From Eopsaltria australis (Eukaryota > Chordata > Aves > Passeriformes > Petroicidae), in contig JAVTVJ010000068.1 in the NCBI GenBank assembly GCA_034509425.1, forward strand, positions 3,720,001 to 3,784,000: a DNA stretch of 64,000 bases, read 5' to 3'. Numbering within the stretch: position 1 is the stretch's first letter; every line of letters begins with the position of its first letter. Both the position numbers and the translations under genes were made by a program. Positions 35,680 to 48,000 of the stretch are shown here, one piece after another. The notes beneath the pieces are model-generated. The model made no database searches, had not been told where the DNA came from, and worked only from the letters and a program-made list of their open reading frames with translations.

Positions 35680-38600
35680 GCGAAGCTTGAGAAAATTAAA
35701 AGTTTTAAGTCCTGTAGAAGGTGTGAATGTCAAGTACTCTAGCTAATCTGTCCCTCTGAACTGCTGCAACACCTGGATGCACAAATAGAGAAGTGAAGCC
35801 TCTTTGGTATATGCTTATTTCTGTTATGTGTGTGTTAAGTGTTTACTGTCCCTGTAAGGAGTTAGTACAGAACAGCCAGTGTGCAGTAAATTCACACCCC
35901 AGCACACTGCAGATCCAGGTCTGTGTGGATGACTGCCATTTGTATTTTTCATCTGTTTACGGGAAATACCTTTCTATACAAAGAAAATATAATCGTTTTA
36001 TGAGTTGGAGAAAAGGGATCTCAAAGACATCACTGTTTGATTGTACAATGCTTGCCCAGTAGGAGCTTTTTGGTCATGAGTGTTGGATTCTTCTCTGCCC
36101 TGACTGAGCTGCTGAGCTGATTGCCTGTAGGGATTGCAGTAGACTAAAACCAAGTATAGAGAGAAACAATCAGTTTATTCAGTACCTTAATCCCCAAGTA
36201 AGAATGGAGACCATGCAACTGTAATCTTCAAGTGAGATTAGAAATACTTTGCATACCTCTTGGTTTCACACCATTTGTAGGTGAAAACAACCTGCCTAAC
36301 CTGTGCTAGAGGGGTGGAAAGTGTCCATCTGGGGAACCAAAGATGTGATTGTGAAGGCTCAATCAAGATGGCTGCAGAGTGGCTGAAGAAACTGAAGGGT
36401 TTATACATGGAAGAATACTTTATGGTTTTGGGAGAGGAGGACTTGGCTTAGAGCTTTTTTAGGTTTATTTTACAAACAGTTCAAGGCACTCTACTGCTGT
36501 GCTTTCCTAAAGCCAAGGTGAAGAGTAGGGTACATAAAAACGAATTTTCTGGACAAAACCTTCTTGAAATGACAGCTACATTAGCAAAGTACCTGCAGTT
36601 AGATAAATCCTTACCAATATTTTTTTTCACTTTTATTTAAAAGATTTGTGCTGTTAGATGTACTGTATTTCACATGGCTTATCTTCAGGTTTTTAACTTG
36701 GGCACCTCAATGTCCTCAGACACTTGGAGAGAGCTTGTGGCACCACAGGTGCCCTAATGGTCTGTAGAGATACTTCCCTGTCTTTAGCCTCTCCAAAGAA
36801 CTGGAGGGGCCTGTTCCTGCCTTTAGAGAACCAATCAGACCCCGTGAGTTAGATGCCTAAAGCAGGCATGAAGTGCTCCCAAATAAGAATTCATTACAAC
36901 TCCCAGCAATGTAACATAAACTCCCTTAGAAAATCTGGGTATCTGAACTTTTTATCAGCATTCCTTGCAGCAAGAACGTTTTTCCCCAGGATAGTTAAGA
37001 TCAAGTGAACATTGCTTCTGGATATGATATATATATATATTTTGCTTTTCTAAATGCATACTGCACCTAGCATGCTGATTATACATTTTTCCTTCTTTCT
37101 TCATGTGTAACTTGTCCAATATGGAGTAATGCAACAAAAGTGATGTTCAGTTCAAACCCAACTTTCACTATATATTGTCATAACTGTAGGCTGAGCTGTA
37201 GCTTAGTTAATTTTATTAAATGTTTTAGTTTTTAACAGATGTAGGAATTGTAATTAATTAGCCCAACTTTTGAAATAGTAACTTTTTTAAAAGGTGTATT
37301 TCAAAGGGTAGACAGCACTAAGTTTTTAATTTCATTTGAGAAATTTGTGAATGCCAGTTTCTTACAATGTACCTTTTTCTCACCACACCTTAGAGACAAA
37401 TTTTCCGTGAGGTTTCTCTTTTTTTTTTTCATTTGTCTCACTGGGTCTCTTGCACAGCATGTGGCAAACTCTGGTTCAGTTTGTCACCAGCAGGCCAGTA
37501 ACATGTTCCATTCCCTGGAGTGCCCTGCTTCCCTCAGCTCTGGTGGGAGAACTGGCTTGTGCCTGTGCAGTCGCTGTGCAACCCGCGTCACGCAGCCGGA
37601 TTATCCCAGCAAAATCAGCTGTCCAGCTCAAGGAAAAGTGCTGGAGTGGGTGGTGGGAACCTGTGACCAGTCAGGTGAAATAAGCAAACGAGACCTCCAT
37701 GGGATTAGAAACTAAGTGCCCACTAACAACCATGTGAGAATTCCATGGGTAATTAGGCTCCTTGTCCCCACAGTTTTGTAACAGAATCTGGGAAGCTGAG
37801 TGGCTGTATTAAAAAAAAAAAAAACAAACAAAAAACCAAACTTGCTCAGAAATGCATGTAAAACTTTAAATATACTTCATTTCTGCAACTACAATGGCTG
37901 AAGCTTCAGCTTACTTTTCTTGAGGTCTGGACCCAAACGTGTTGGCTGTACCTATGCAGTGTAGGACTGGTAGCTGTGATTGCCCTTCACTTTCACATAC
38001 TGTCTATTGCACAGAATTTGAGTGCTGTAGATCTGACATTTAGCTTGCATTTGTTAGCATGAAACCTGGGATTCCACCTGTTTTCTAACTTTAGAGTTCG
38101 TATTTTTCAGTATTGTTTCTCTACTTCATAACCTTAAGTAGTGTTATATGCATGGTTTTGTGTTTCCTTATTACTATCTGAGTGAGCTCGTTTATTCTGG
38201 AGAGACAAACAGACTAGAAGTTTTTTAATGTTAAGCTTAATTATTTTATTTCCCAAAGGGAAAAAAGCCCCAGAAGAACACCGAAAATAATTTAAATTTG
38301 TGAGGAATAGCCTGTTCCCTTTGCGTGTTATTCCACATATTCCACAGAAAGGTACCTTATAAAGTGAATTAATATTGGCCACATTTTCTTTTGTCTTTAA
38401 AGGCTACTTAAAAGCAGCACCTTTCAAAATACTTTTTTTTCAGTTGTGAATTCTGCAGGGATCATGGAGGTGCTTTGGAATAATTCTGGCATTTACACAG
38501 AAGTTCAGGGTGGCAGTGCCAGGGCCAGCCAGAGGCCCCATTTCAGCCAAGAAGGGGAGCAGGTGCTGCTCCTGCCCTTCAGTGGAGGAGGAACAGTTCA

Positions 38601-40110
38601 GCAGCACAAGGGGAATAGTGGCAGCACAGTGGGAACCCCCTCTAGGCACAGGCACTGTTGCTACCCAGCAGAATTAAGGCATCAGGGACCTGGGCTTGCC
38701 CCATTGCAACAGAATGCCTTCCTTCCAGCTGTAGCTGGTGGACGCTTCTGTGGGATTTCTTTCCCTGTCTGCCTGTACAGAGCAGCAAACCCCTGTCAGG
38801 GGCTGAGGAGGGGTGGCACGTGTCTGTGTGTTGAATGCAAGGCATTTCTTAAGGACACCCATCCATCTCCTGCCCCAGCCCTTTAGTATGGGGCACATCG
38901 TCCAAAATCCATCCCGAGTGACTCCTCTCCCACTTTCCTGCCCTGTGATGGCAGCATGCCTGTTTGGCATCTAGTTTTGCATTAGCACTTCAGTGTATTG
39001 GAAATTGCCCTCAGGTTTACCAGTGACATTCCTGTGCACTAAATAACTTGGTTTTTTTCTAAAGACATGCAAGAGCCTGCTAAAAGATGCTATTGCTTCC
39101 TGTCCTGGATCAGCACTTCTTACAAAACATGAAAGATGGAAGTCTATGGTACTTAATAACCTAAAAGCTTAATTTACTTTCTTACATCATCCAAAGAGTA
39201 CAGCTCATTGTAATGTTTGTAATCAAAACAAACCCAGATTATTCCACATATACTCTTGCTCAGCACTGATGTATCAGGTGGATTCCATATTTATGGTTGC
39301 AAACCAAAACTCACGTGACATGGACAGTGGCACTTTGTCGAGCCATGGGACAGACTGCAAAGCAAACTGGACAAGTGTAACCCATGAACGTGGGAACTTG
39401 ACAGAGGCAGCCACAGCATGACCATCATTGTGGCCTTACCCCAAAAGGAACAGCAGATGTTTAGGAAGGCCTCTTCGAGTTAAAGACTTAAGTCAGTGAA
39501 GTTGACACTCAAGACAACAATCATCTTGCCTGAACAATCCAGAAATTCTTACTTTAGCTCTCCCCAAAGCTTCCCCACAAGACAGGAAATTCAAAAACCA
39601 GAATTTAATTTCAAAATAATTTCAGAAATGCCCAAAGATGTTAATTTTTCCCCATGTCTTTGCTGATAACATCAAGCAGTTCAGTTCTTTTAGAAAGGTG
39701 GAGAACAGATTCATATGACATTTTTGGTTGAGACCAGAATTGTAAACATTGCATTGACTTGCTCAGAATTCTATGAAAAGAACTGAATATTCAGTTTGTA
39801 TTATCCAGAAATCTCTCTCAACATGTGGTTTAATTTTCAAATGGAGTGGGCACTACCCCATCAATTTAACATCCACTTAAATAAATTTCATGTTTAATGT
39901 GGCAAGCATTCCAAAAACTTGCTAATTTATTGCTTTCTCTGCGGTTTAAATGGATGTAAATAACTAAACTTGGACGTCGTATCCTCAACATTTTTTAATG
40001 AAGTGCTCAAGAACAAGTTAAGCACTGTAATAAAATTTTCCTTTTTTTTAAGCCAGCACTGAGTGGCCTCTTCTTTCCTCCGCAGATACAAGCACTAATT
40101 ACATATAAAC
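35680..40110. other. Intergenic interval between ZRSR2 and AP1S2 (tail to tail)
   Basis: 4.4 kb. Nothing with recognisable protein similarity. A 146-codon open frame at 38446-38886 follows a T-tract and CAG but has no ATG at its start, is Gly/Ser/Pro-rich without known motifs, and overlaps antisense frames. A short (AT)n run lies near 37.02 kb and an A-rich tract at 37810-37840. Confidence 0.55.
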
Positions 40111-42040
40111 ACAGCAATGGTGTAAAAATGGACATTTATTACAACTAAACCAATGTGACAGACAGAGATCAAACAGTTTGTCACAATCACAACGAAGCTT
40201 AATCCGGCCAAGCACATACAAGTGACAGTGTAAACTTTAAAAACATGTTTAATACATATAAAATTGCTTCTGCTTTGACTTAAATCCATTCTACCACTTC
40301 AGCCTCACACACAGGATCCTTTCGCTACCACTCTACCCTCATCTATCCCTGCCTGCTGTGCACTGGGGAAATGCCCTGGGACAAAAACACTCTCTGGTCA
40401 TCTGGAATGTGTGTAAATCCTAGAATGGGTGTCCATGGACAGGTTCTGATGGCTTGAGTTCACAGGCACCACCCTGGTACCGCCACAGGAGTGGCACACA
40501 CAGCCCAGCCCTGGCTGGCTGCTCTATTGCCACAAGTATTGATGCTGGGGTCTGGATCAGGGGCCTTAGAAGTGGCAACACTGCACTCTTCCTTTAGCTG
40601 AGTGCTACTGAACCCACGCTCCAGCTGGCCACAGAAGTGCTGCTTCCAGCAGCACCGCCAGAGCTAAGCTTTGTGAAAACATGGCACTACTGAAGTGAAC
40701 AAGCCAAAATTCCTAGGGGAAGGTGTCTGGGTGGGGAGGAAGGGGATAACCCCCTTCCATGGAGACAGGCAACAGAACTTGGCTACTCCCAGGTGTAGAC
40801 TCCCACTGTCTCCTCAAAACTACACATGGATCACATTTCCACATCTGAAACAAGCTCCATTCATACCTATTGAAAGTCTGCTCAAAGTGTTAAAATATTA
40901 CTGGTTATCAGTTCACATGATTTGTAGTGAATATACTGTACAAATCTAATGTTTAAGAGCTCTCACTGCAAATTAGTTGGTTCAACTGTACATCACACAG
41001 GGGTTTTGTAAGGGATGTGTCACATGTTTAACAGGTTGATCAAGAAAAGCAGTTAAATGACTTTGACACTTAGTGTGTCCTAAAGGTACCTATACACCCA
41101 ATAAAGCGTAACTATAAAACACCAATAAATACAAATTAATTGGTAGACTTCGAAAGAAAATTATTAAAGGTCCCTTCTGTAAAAGCTTCTTCTTTCCCAT
41201 ACTTTCAAAAGTATTCAGTTCTCAGTATGCATCTCTCTGTTCAGTTAGAAAGCTGACCTCCTTTCTTGTGTTCATGGTCAAAGCAAGCTAATATCAGACC
41301 TAAAAACAGTTTCCTTATTGATCAGGGTTGGTTTTCCTTTTCTCCTATATGCATTCCCTTTAGAGTATAGCAACTTGCACAGTTTTTCTCAAGGTAGCTA
41401 CATGAAAATACACCTTCACACCTAGTGAGTTGATCAGTTTTCTTAAAAAATCAGTTATCACCTTAACAGTTTTTTACCAGTTTGATATGCAGATCCCGGC
41501 AGGATTCTTTGGTATAATGACAAATTCAGTAGTAAACAGATATTTCCAATCTTTATGCAACAACTGAAATAAGCAGAATAATCACAAGTGGTGACTAAAA
41601 TGTAGATGAACAAATTCTTTGGTTGCATAAACACAATTTCTACACCATAACATTTCATATTTGGAGTTGTCAGTGTACTTTCTTTTCATTTAGGTAGGCT
41701 ATGCTTATGTCATAATAATACATTTATTTCCTGAAGTCAAGTTCGCTTATAAAAAACAGTAGACTTATCGAAGTCAAATGCAATTTTCCTATAAATGCAG
41801 TGAAGGGAAACACTGAGTCAATTTAAATCTAATTCCCTTTCATTTATAAATTTTGAACTTAGGTTTCTTGCTCCCTTTTCAAAAAAAAAAACGTATTTTT
41901 CTTGTAGGCCTGAATGAAGCAGCTTAGCAAAACAGTAATACTGACAAAACAGCATCTTACACCATTAGCTAAACGTTACAATGAAGGCAGTGAACATTTA
42001 CAGTATGAAACACTGAGATGGCATCAGCTGAAGAGAAGAT
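40111..42040 (-). other. AP1S2: AP1S2 3' UTR (inferred)
   Basis: Sequence downstream of the AP1S2 stop codon on the minus strand. Canonical AATAAA signals on that strand are at 41728-41723 (proximal, about 315 bp after the stop) and 40140-40135 (distal, about 1.9 kb after it). The distal site gives a UTR length typical of vertebrate AP1S2. Extent inferred from signals only. Confidence 0.6.
40135..40140 (-). terminator. Distal AP1S2 polyadenylation signal
   Basis: AATAAA on the minus strand, in the context GTTGTAATAAATGTCC. A proximal alternative AATAAA is at 41723-41728. Confidence 0.6.
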
Positions 42041-42088
42041 TTATGTCAATCCAATTTCTTCAAGTACACTACGTGGGGTCTCTGCTTC
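42041..42088 (-). CDS. AP1S2: AP1S2 last coding exon
   Basis: 48 bp: [15 protein letters not shown] and a TAA stop (42043-42041). The acceptor is CCGTAG after a CT-rich tract. The exact C-terminus of AP1S2 identifies it although the exon is far too short to stand out as an open frame and lies 19.7 kb from exon 4. Confidence 0.95.
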   Translation of the reverse strand, partial: EAETPRSVLEEIGLT

Positions 42089-45000
42089 CTACGGAGGGAA
42101 AATTTGAGACAGTAGTAAATGAACACTTTCTGTTGAGTGGCGCTGTACATGAGTTAGTGTGGAAGATGCTAAATTGAAAAAGAAAGCTGGAAAGACATGA
42201 AAACATGGAAGTACTGCAGTTTGCAAACATAGTATTAGCTGCACTTTTCACAGAGCTGTTAATTAGATTGCCATGGTTCACAGGAATAGCTGGTAGATTT
42301 TACTGCCCTTAAGCATAATAAAAATAAAACAATTCAGATGTAGCAGCAGGGAACAAATCACAACCGAGTAAGAGAGATAGGAACTGGGGAGGGATGGGGA
42401 AGGATCTTGCAATGGAGTCAGTGAATTTTGTGATAAATTGTTCAAGGATCTCAAAAATCTGTTAGAGAAGAATGAATAAATGGGTGAATGAAACTAGTGA
42501 TGCAACTAAGATACAGTATCCCTTAAGATCTTTATAAATAGTGATTGGGGTTTTTTGTAGGTTTGTTTTTTTCTTACAGTGATCCCATGCTTAATTCATA
42601 AAACTAGGTCAAGGTACCTTGGTATGCCTAGTGTCAAACTGATCCCTTTCAAAAAGGGAAGAGTTTTTAGGACAGGAATTTTATTATTCCACACCAGACA
42701 TTAAGTTTTAGGTTAATTCTAATCTTAGAAAGCTTTCCTTAGATTCAGAGAAAGTTTAATACCAAATTCCAAGGAATTGTCATCAGTTTTGTATTCATTA
42801 CTTCCATAGCATCTGAAAAGGAAATGGTTTAAACTAGAAACATTAGGCTGACCTTTTCCATAACTATTAACAATGCCATCATAAATAAAAGGGGATACTG
42901 TGTCCGTATCAAAACGAAAGCTTTAATATCAAGAGTACAATAAACTTACTTTAGCATCCTAAAACAAGACATGTCATGCAGCAGAAAAAAAAGGCAGATA
43001 ACAGTTAAGGCAGCCAACAATTATTTTTCAACTGCTTTGCAAATATTAATTAGAAAAATAATGTTGGTAAAATACAAAATTAAATACCTTAAACCTTGCA
43101 AATAACATCAAAACATTGTCACTATCAGCCTTGACTATGTGGCACAAAATTACCAAGTTTACTGTCATCATTCAGCTCATGTATAAATAAGGTGATTCAG
43201 CAGAGAAGGAACAAGCTATGATAGTTTAAGGCAACTTCATTCAAAAGTCAGTCAGAGCTTGGAACAGGCCATTTCTCAGCATTTTGAGATGGCTTCTAAA
43301 ATCCAGCAGCAAATAAAAATTGCAATAAAAAGGCAAGTTAAATCTGAAAACAAGATACTTGGTATATTAAAGATACTGTGTTGGCTTGGTTTTCTCCCCT
43401 CACTGATGAAATATTTAAATATTCTTAGAACTGCAGTGACCTTGACAAAGCCAGACAGGATGGCAGGATTAAAGATTTACATGTGTATTTTAACAAATCC
43501 CCAAAAGGAGGCACTGACTGAAGAAATGGCTGCATAGCATTTTTAATAAAACTTTTTGTATTATATTCACCAAATTACTTTGTTGTATTCATTTTAGAAG
43601 ACCTCCCCTATCCACCCAGGTAAGGCATTTTACTCAAGAAACCCCCTACACTGTTAACTAACTATGGCACCAGAACTCAAGAGCATTCTAAAAGAATACA
43701 ACTTCTCAAGCATTTCAGGATCTTCAATATATTTGAAATAAATTCACTTTTCAATTTTAAATTGATTAGACAGCAGTGGACACTTAACAGTTACTCAGAG
43801 TGAAACAGGATATTTACAAAGATATCCAGAAACAAAGTTCTTTATAGCTATGAAGAAATACAGAGCAGTGCTGCCACTGTTTTTAGAGCCATTTGGTATG
43901 GTAGTCTTCACTGCCACTTCAAAGTCTGAGCTGATTTTCAGCAGGCATATACTCAAATACTAAATTTCTTCAAGTAAATCAAGGTCATTGGCTAACCATT
44001 AAAAGCAACCTGTTTCAAGGACATAAGCTACTTGTCCACAGATACATCACCCATAAAACTCAAGACACGTTTTCATATTTTTATTACTAAAGCAGTAACC
44101 TTGAGGCAGATGCACCTTCTTATGTGCTCATCAACAATCTAATCTCAAGGAACACCTAAAGGCTAATGTCTTTTGCTAAAGGAATAACTTAATCAATTAT
44201 TACTTTTAAGAAACAAATAGAATGAATTACAGTATGTTTTGTTCACATTATTTGTTTTACTAGGTGTCAAACATTTTATCCAATTCTTATGTAAAACATT
44301 CTGTAGTGTTATATACTACCTGCAACTCAGAATCACCCAAGGCAAACAACACGAATTTGAAATATCAGAACACAGATGAGGAAAAAAGTCATTCACATGA
44401 GACAGAAGTGCATGCAGTACTTTATTTCAAACATGCCAGAAAAGCTAATTCATTACCTAGTCATTTAGAAGCAAGCAGCTGTATACAGATAACAAGAAAA
44501 ACAGCATCTCATTACAGCTCAATGCACAGCATTTTAAGCCAACAGGCATGAAATAATGCAGGCTAAAGCAGCATTAACCAGACATCCAAACACATTGTTA
44601 ATGGCTTACAGAAAAAAAAGGCAAACTTGGAAATGGAAAACCACTCCTATGATCTTGTTTTCTAAGATTTCAGAATGCTGCAAATCCAATCCAAATCTTT
44701 TGTCTAATCCCCTAAATCTCTCATTTTTATGCCAGTTTAATATTTGGAAGGTAGTGCATTACCACATATAGTACATGGACCTAGTTTGTTTGTGGTTCAT
44801 TTTAGTAACCGCCTCCTTGATAATTCATGGAAACAATTTTCAGAATCAGTATTGGTTTTAGGCTACAAACAGGATGCATTACATGCCCTCTCACTCTGCC
44901 CACTTTTCAACTGAATGCATTTATATTCTCCAATACACAGGGCAGCCTGCATTTAAAACTGGAAATGCCAATTTAAGAAGGCATATTGCAAGTAGACTGT

Positions 45001-48000
45001 TAATGGACTTGGATCTTTCCAACCCTAATCATTAATGGTTGGACTCAATAAGCTTAGAGGTCTTTTTCAACCTTAATGAGTCTATGATTCATTTGTAAAG
45101 CAATGATACTGTTCTTTCAGTGGCAGCAACTGTCAAACTACTCACAAGAGTGTTCTGAACATTTAAATATAAATGTTTTAATTTCAGGTTTACCCATCAT
45201 TCTCTTTGACCTAATTAATTCTGCCTCCCTCCTTTTTGTAAGGTCAGTCACACTATTGTGCCAGTCTTCAGAAAGGGATAGTGTTATTTGCACCTTTAAT
45301 TAAGATGCATGGTCTACGTAGAATTTTATTCAACATCATTTAATACTTGTGTGGATACACATTTCACATACTACCCCTTCACTACTTTCTCTGTAAGTCT
45401 TAACTTCACCTACAGATTTAAGCATATGTTTAAATACCACCACAACCGATTTGAAAGATAAACGTGGGTTGAGTGATGTTACAGTATAGGTATTGCAGTA
45501 TATAGACGTTTAGCTCAGAAAATGCTACAGAACTTTTAAGCATAAGACTTCAAGCTTACACACAATAAAAAAGTTAAACCATATGCCAACAAGCACAAGT
45601 TTTGTTGAAATGAGGCATGTGAAGAGACAACACTGTAAAACAGAGGGGGAAGAGGAAAGTACAACAGCAGAGAATGGTTGTGGGCATTCTATTAGATTCA
45701 GGATGACTGGATTCAGCAAGCTGATGATAATGTTCTGTCATGAGTTAAGTCACAGGTCTATCTCCTCTGAAATTCTGCATGCATGATGAATGAAGCCATT
45801 TAGTACACTGGTACATTAAAGTATTCATGACGTGGCTACAAAAGAAATGTACATATTCTTATACATAATAGAAAGGTGGAAAGATATGCAAGAAAACAAA
45901 AATATTATCTCGCTGTTGTATCTCTGACATTAAAAGGACATTTGATACAGAAATACAATATTGTATTTTTGACTACTCTACATTTCCAGGGGGTGAGGGT
46001 AGCGGGGAGAATAATCATTTTACCCCTCCCATACTTGCATGCTGTGTCCAACAACATACAGAACAACTTCACATCATAAATACTTTATTACATAAGCTCA
46101 GAGTTTCTTCTTAGCCAAAAAAATTTGAAGCAGAGATACTGCTCCAGAGATGGACCACCTTTATCTATTACTTGTCTCTGCATCAGGCATCGACTGTTGG
46201 CTTCTGTCAGAGACAGACATCACAGGCATCTGACATCACCCACCACATCTGCTTTAATAAAACACACATTTAGAGGTACCACACCTCCAGAGCACGGCTG
46301 TGAGCAGCACCATGCCCAGGTAGTACAGCGGTGGCATTACTGGTGAAAAAAAATTACATTTTGCAGAAAGAAGGTCTGTTTAAAAAAGGGAGGCCTCTGA
46401 TACACCTCTCACAGCAGTCAAAGTTTTCTTTGCTTCTAGATTATGCTGCTGAACTCAATACAGTGCTGTATGATTGGCATGAACATTAGTATTCAATTTG
46501 CTGAAAGATAAGCTAGAAAGAAAGCAACACTCAATTTTCTGTGTTAAAATCAGTGCCCTGAAGACAGATAGCATTCTTAATGGAGTAACAGCAATTTAGG
46601 AGCATCAGACCTATATATGCCCATTAAACTTTTTCTGGGATAAAAACACACAAAACTCAACTCTCTGCATGCCTGTTTCCATCTTTGATCCTGTACCAAT
46701 TATAATCTTCAATCTGTTTTAGTATCCCAATTCCCAGAACAACAGAGGTTTTAAAACATAACTGAGAGAGTTCCCATGGACTTGTAAAACTGTCTCCTAT
46801 GTGCCATCTCCATTTATTCGCATGTCCAGGCTTGCGTGTTTTTTAATTCTATTCTCAAATTACAAAAAAGCACAACAAAAATATTCTAGAAGCTGTACAA
46901 TTTTTATACTGCTTTTCAGTACCAGTAATCTGAAGATCATGTCACAGTAGTTTAAATTATTCTGACCAAACTAACTACAAATCCAGCAGTTCACAAAATA
47001 ACAGCACCTAGAACTCCATGACAGCTACAAGTAAGTTATATGATACATGCTATAATTTTTAGATTCAAAAGAATCTGGTATATAATAAAGAAACACAATA
47101 TGAATTTTAGCACTTAATACCTCTTGTGTGGTGTAAGTAAAAAGCCTCAGTCTACATTAAAAACAAAAAGCTGAGGCACATTCCTAACTGGAAAAGGCAC
47201 TGCATGATGACAGTGTATGTTATTAGGGAGTAGAAGTTTTGACTAAAAAGAAGAAACTACTAACTTTAGAATTCCTGGAGCCTCCACAGACAAATACTCC
47301 CAGAAAGGCCTCTAAGGAAAACTCCTGCTTTACTTACACTGGTGACTGTTCATGAAGGCAACTGAAGAACAGGCATAGGGTAATAATCTAAAATGCCCAA
47401 TCTTTACCTGGGAAATACATACATACACATGATTTCCATCTTCCTTGAAAAAGCTCTTGTCTTCCAGTGTACACCATTGGAAATGTGGAGCCATCAAAGT
47501 TGGTGTTTTCAGTGAAAAATCTAACAGATTTGACAGTGTCTTCACTGTCAAATCTAACAGATTCCTCTTTAATTTTACATTAGCTCTCTGGATAGAGAGA
47601 AGAATGAGAGCAGCTCATTTTCTGGCAGTCTTATGAGGCTGATTGCAATCCACTGTTGTTGTATTCAAGCATTCTGTGTGTACACATTCTTTAGCACCCT
47701 CTCTGGCCTGGAAACACTGACCATGTTCCCTTTCATGTAACTGTAAATATCAACAAATAGGGACATGGAAGTGCTCATGTCATATTTATCCACTTGTTAC
47801 CTTATCAGTACTTTCCAAACTTGCACAGTCCCACACACCCTGTTTGTATTTTCAATGGTTTATAACTTGAGGAATTTGCTGTCTTTGATATTAAAATCAT
47901 GGTACACAAAATCAGATGATTGACTCAAATTACTGTTGTAGGCTTAGTGCCTCATCTTCACACAAACGTACTGTTTACTGATAAAGCAAGACAGATTGTC

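Noticed and set aside
38446..38886. 146-codon frame after a T-tract and CAG, possible terminal exon
   Set aside because: No ATG at the start, no known motif, and competing antisense frames. Could be part of a non-coding RNA, but the sequence alone does not support it.
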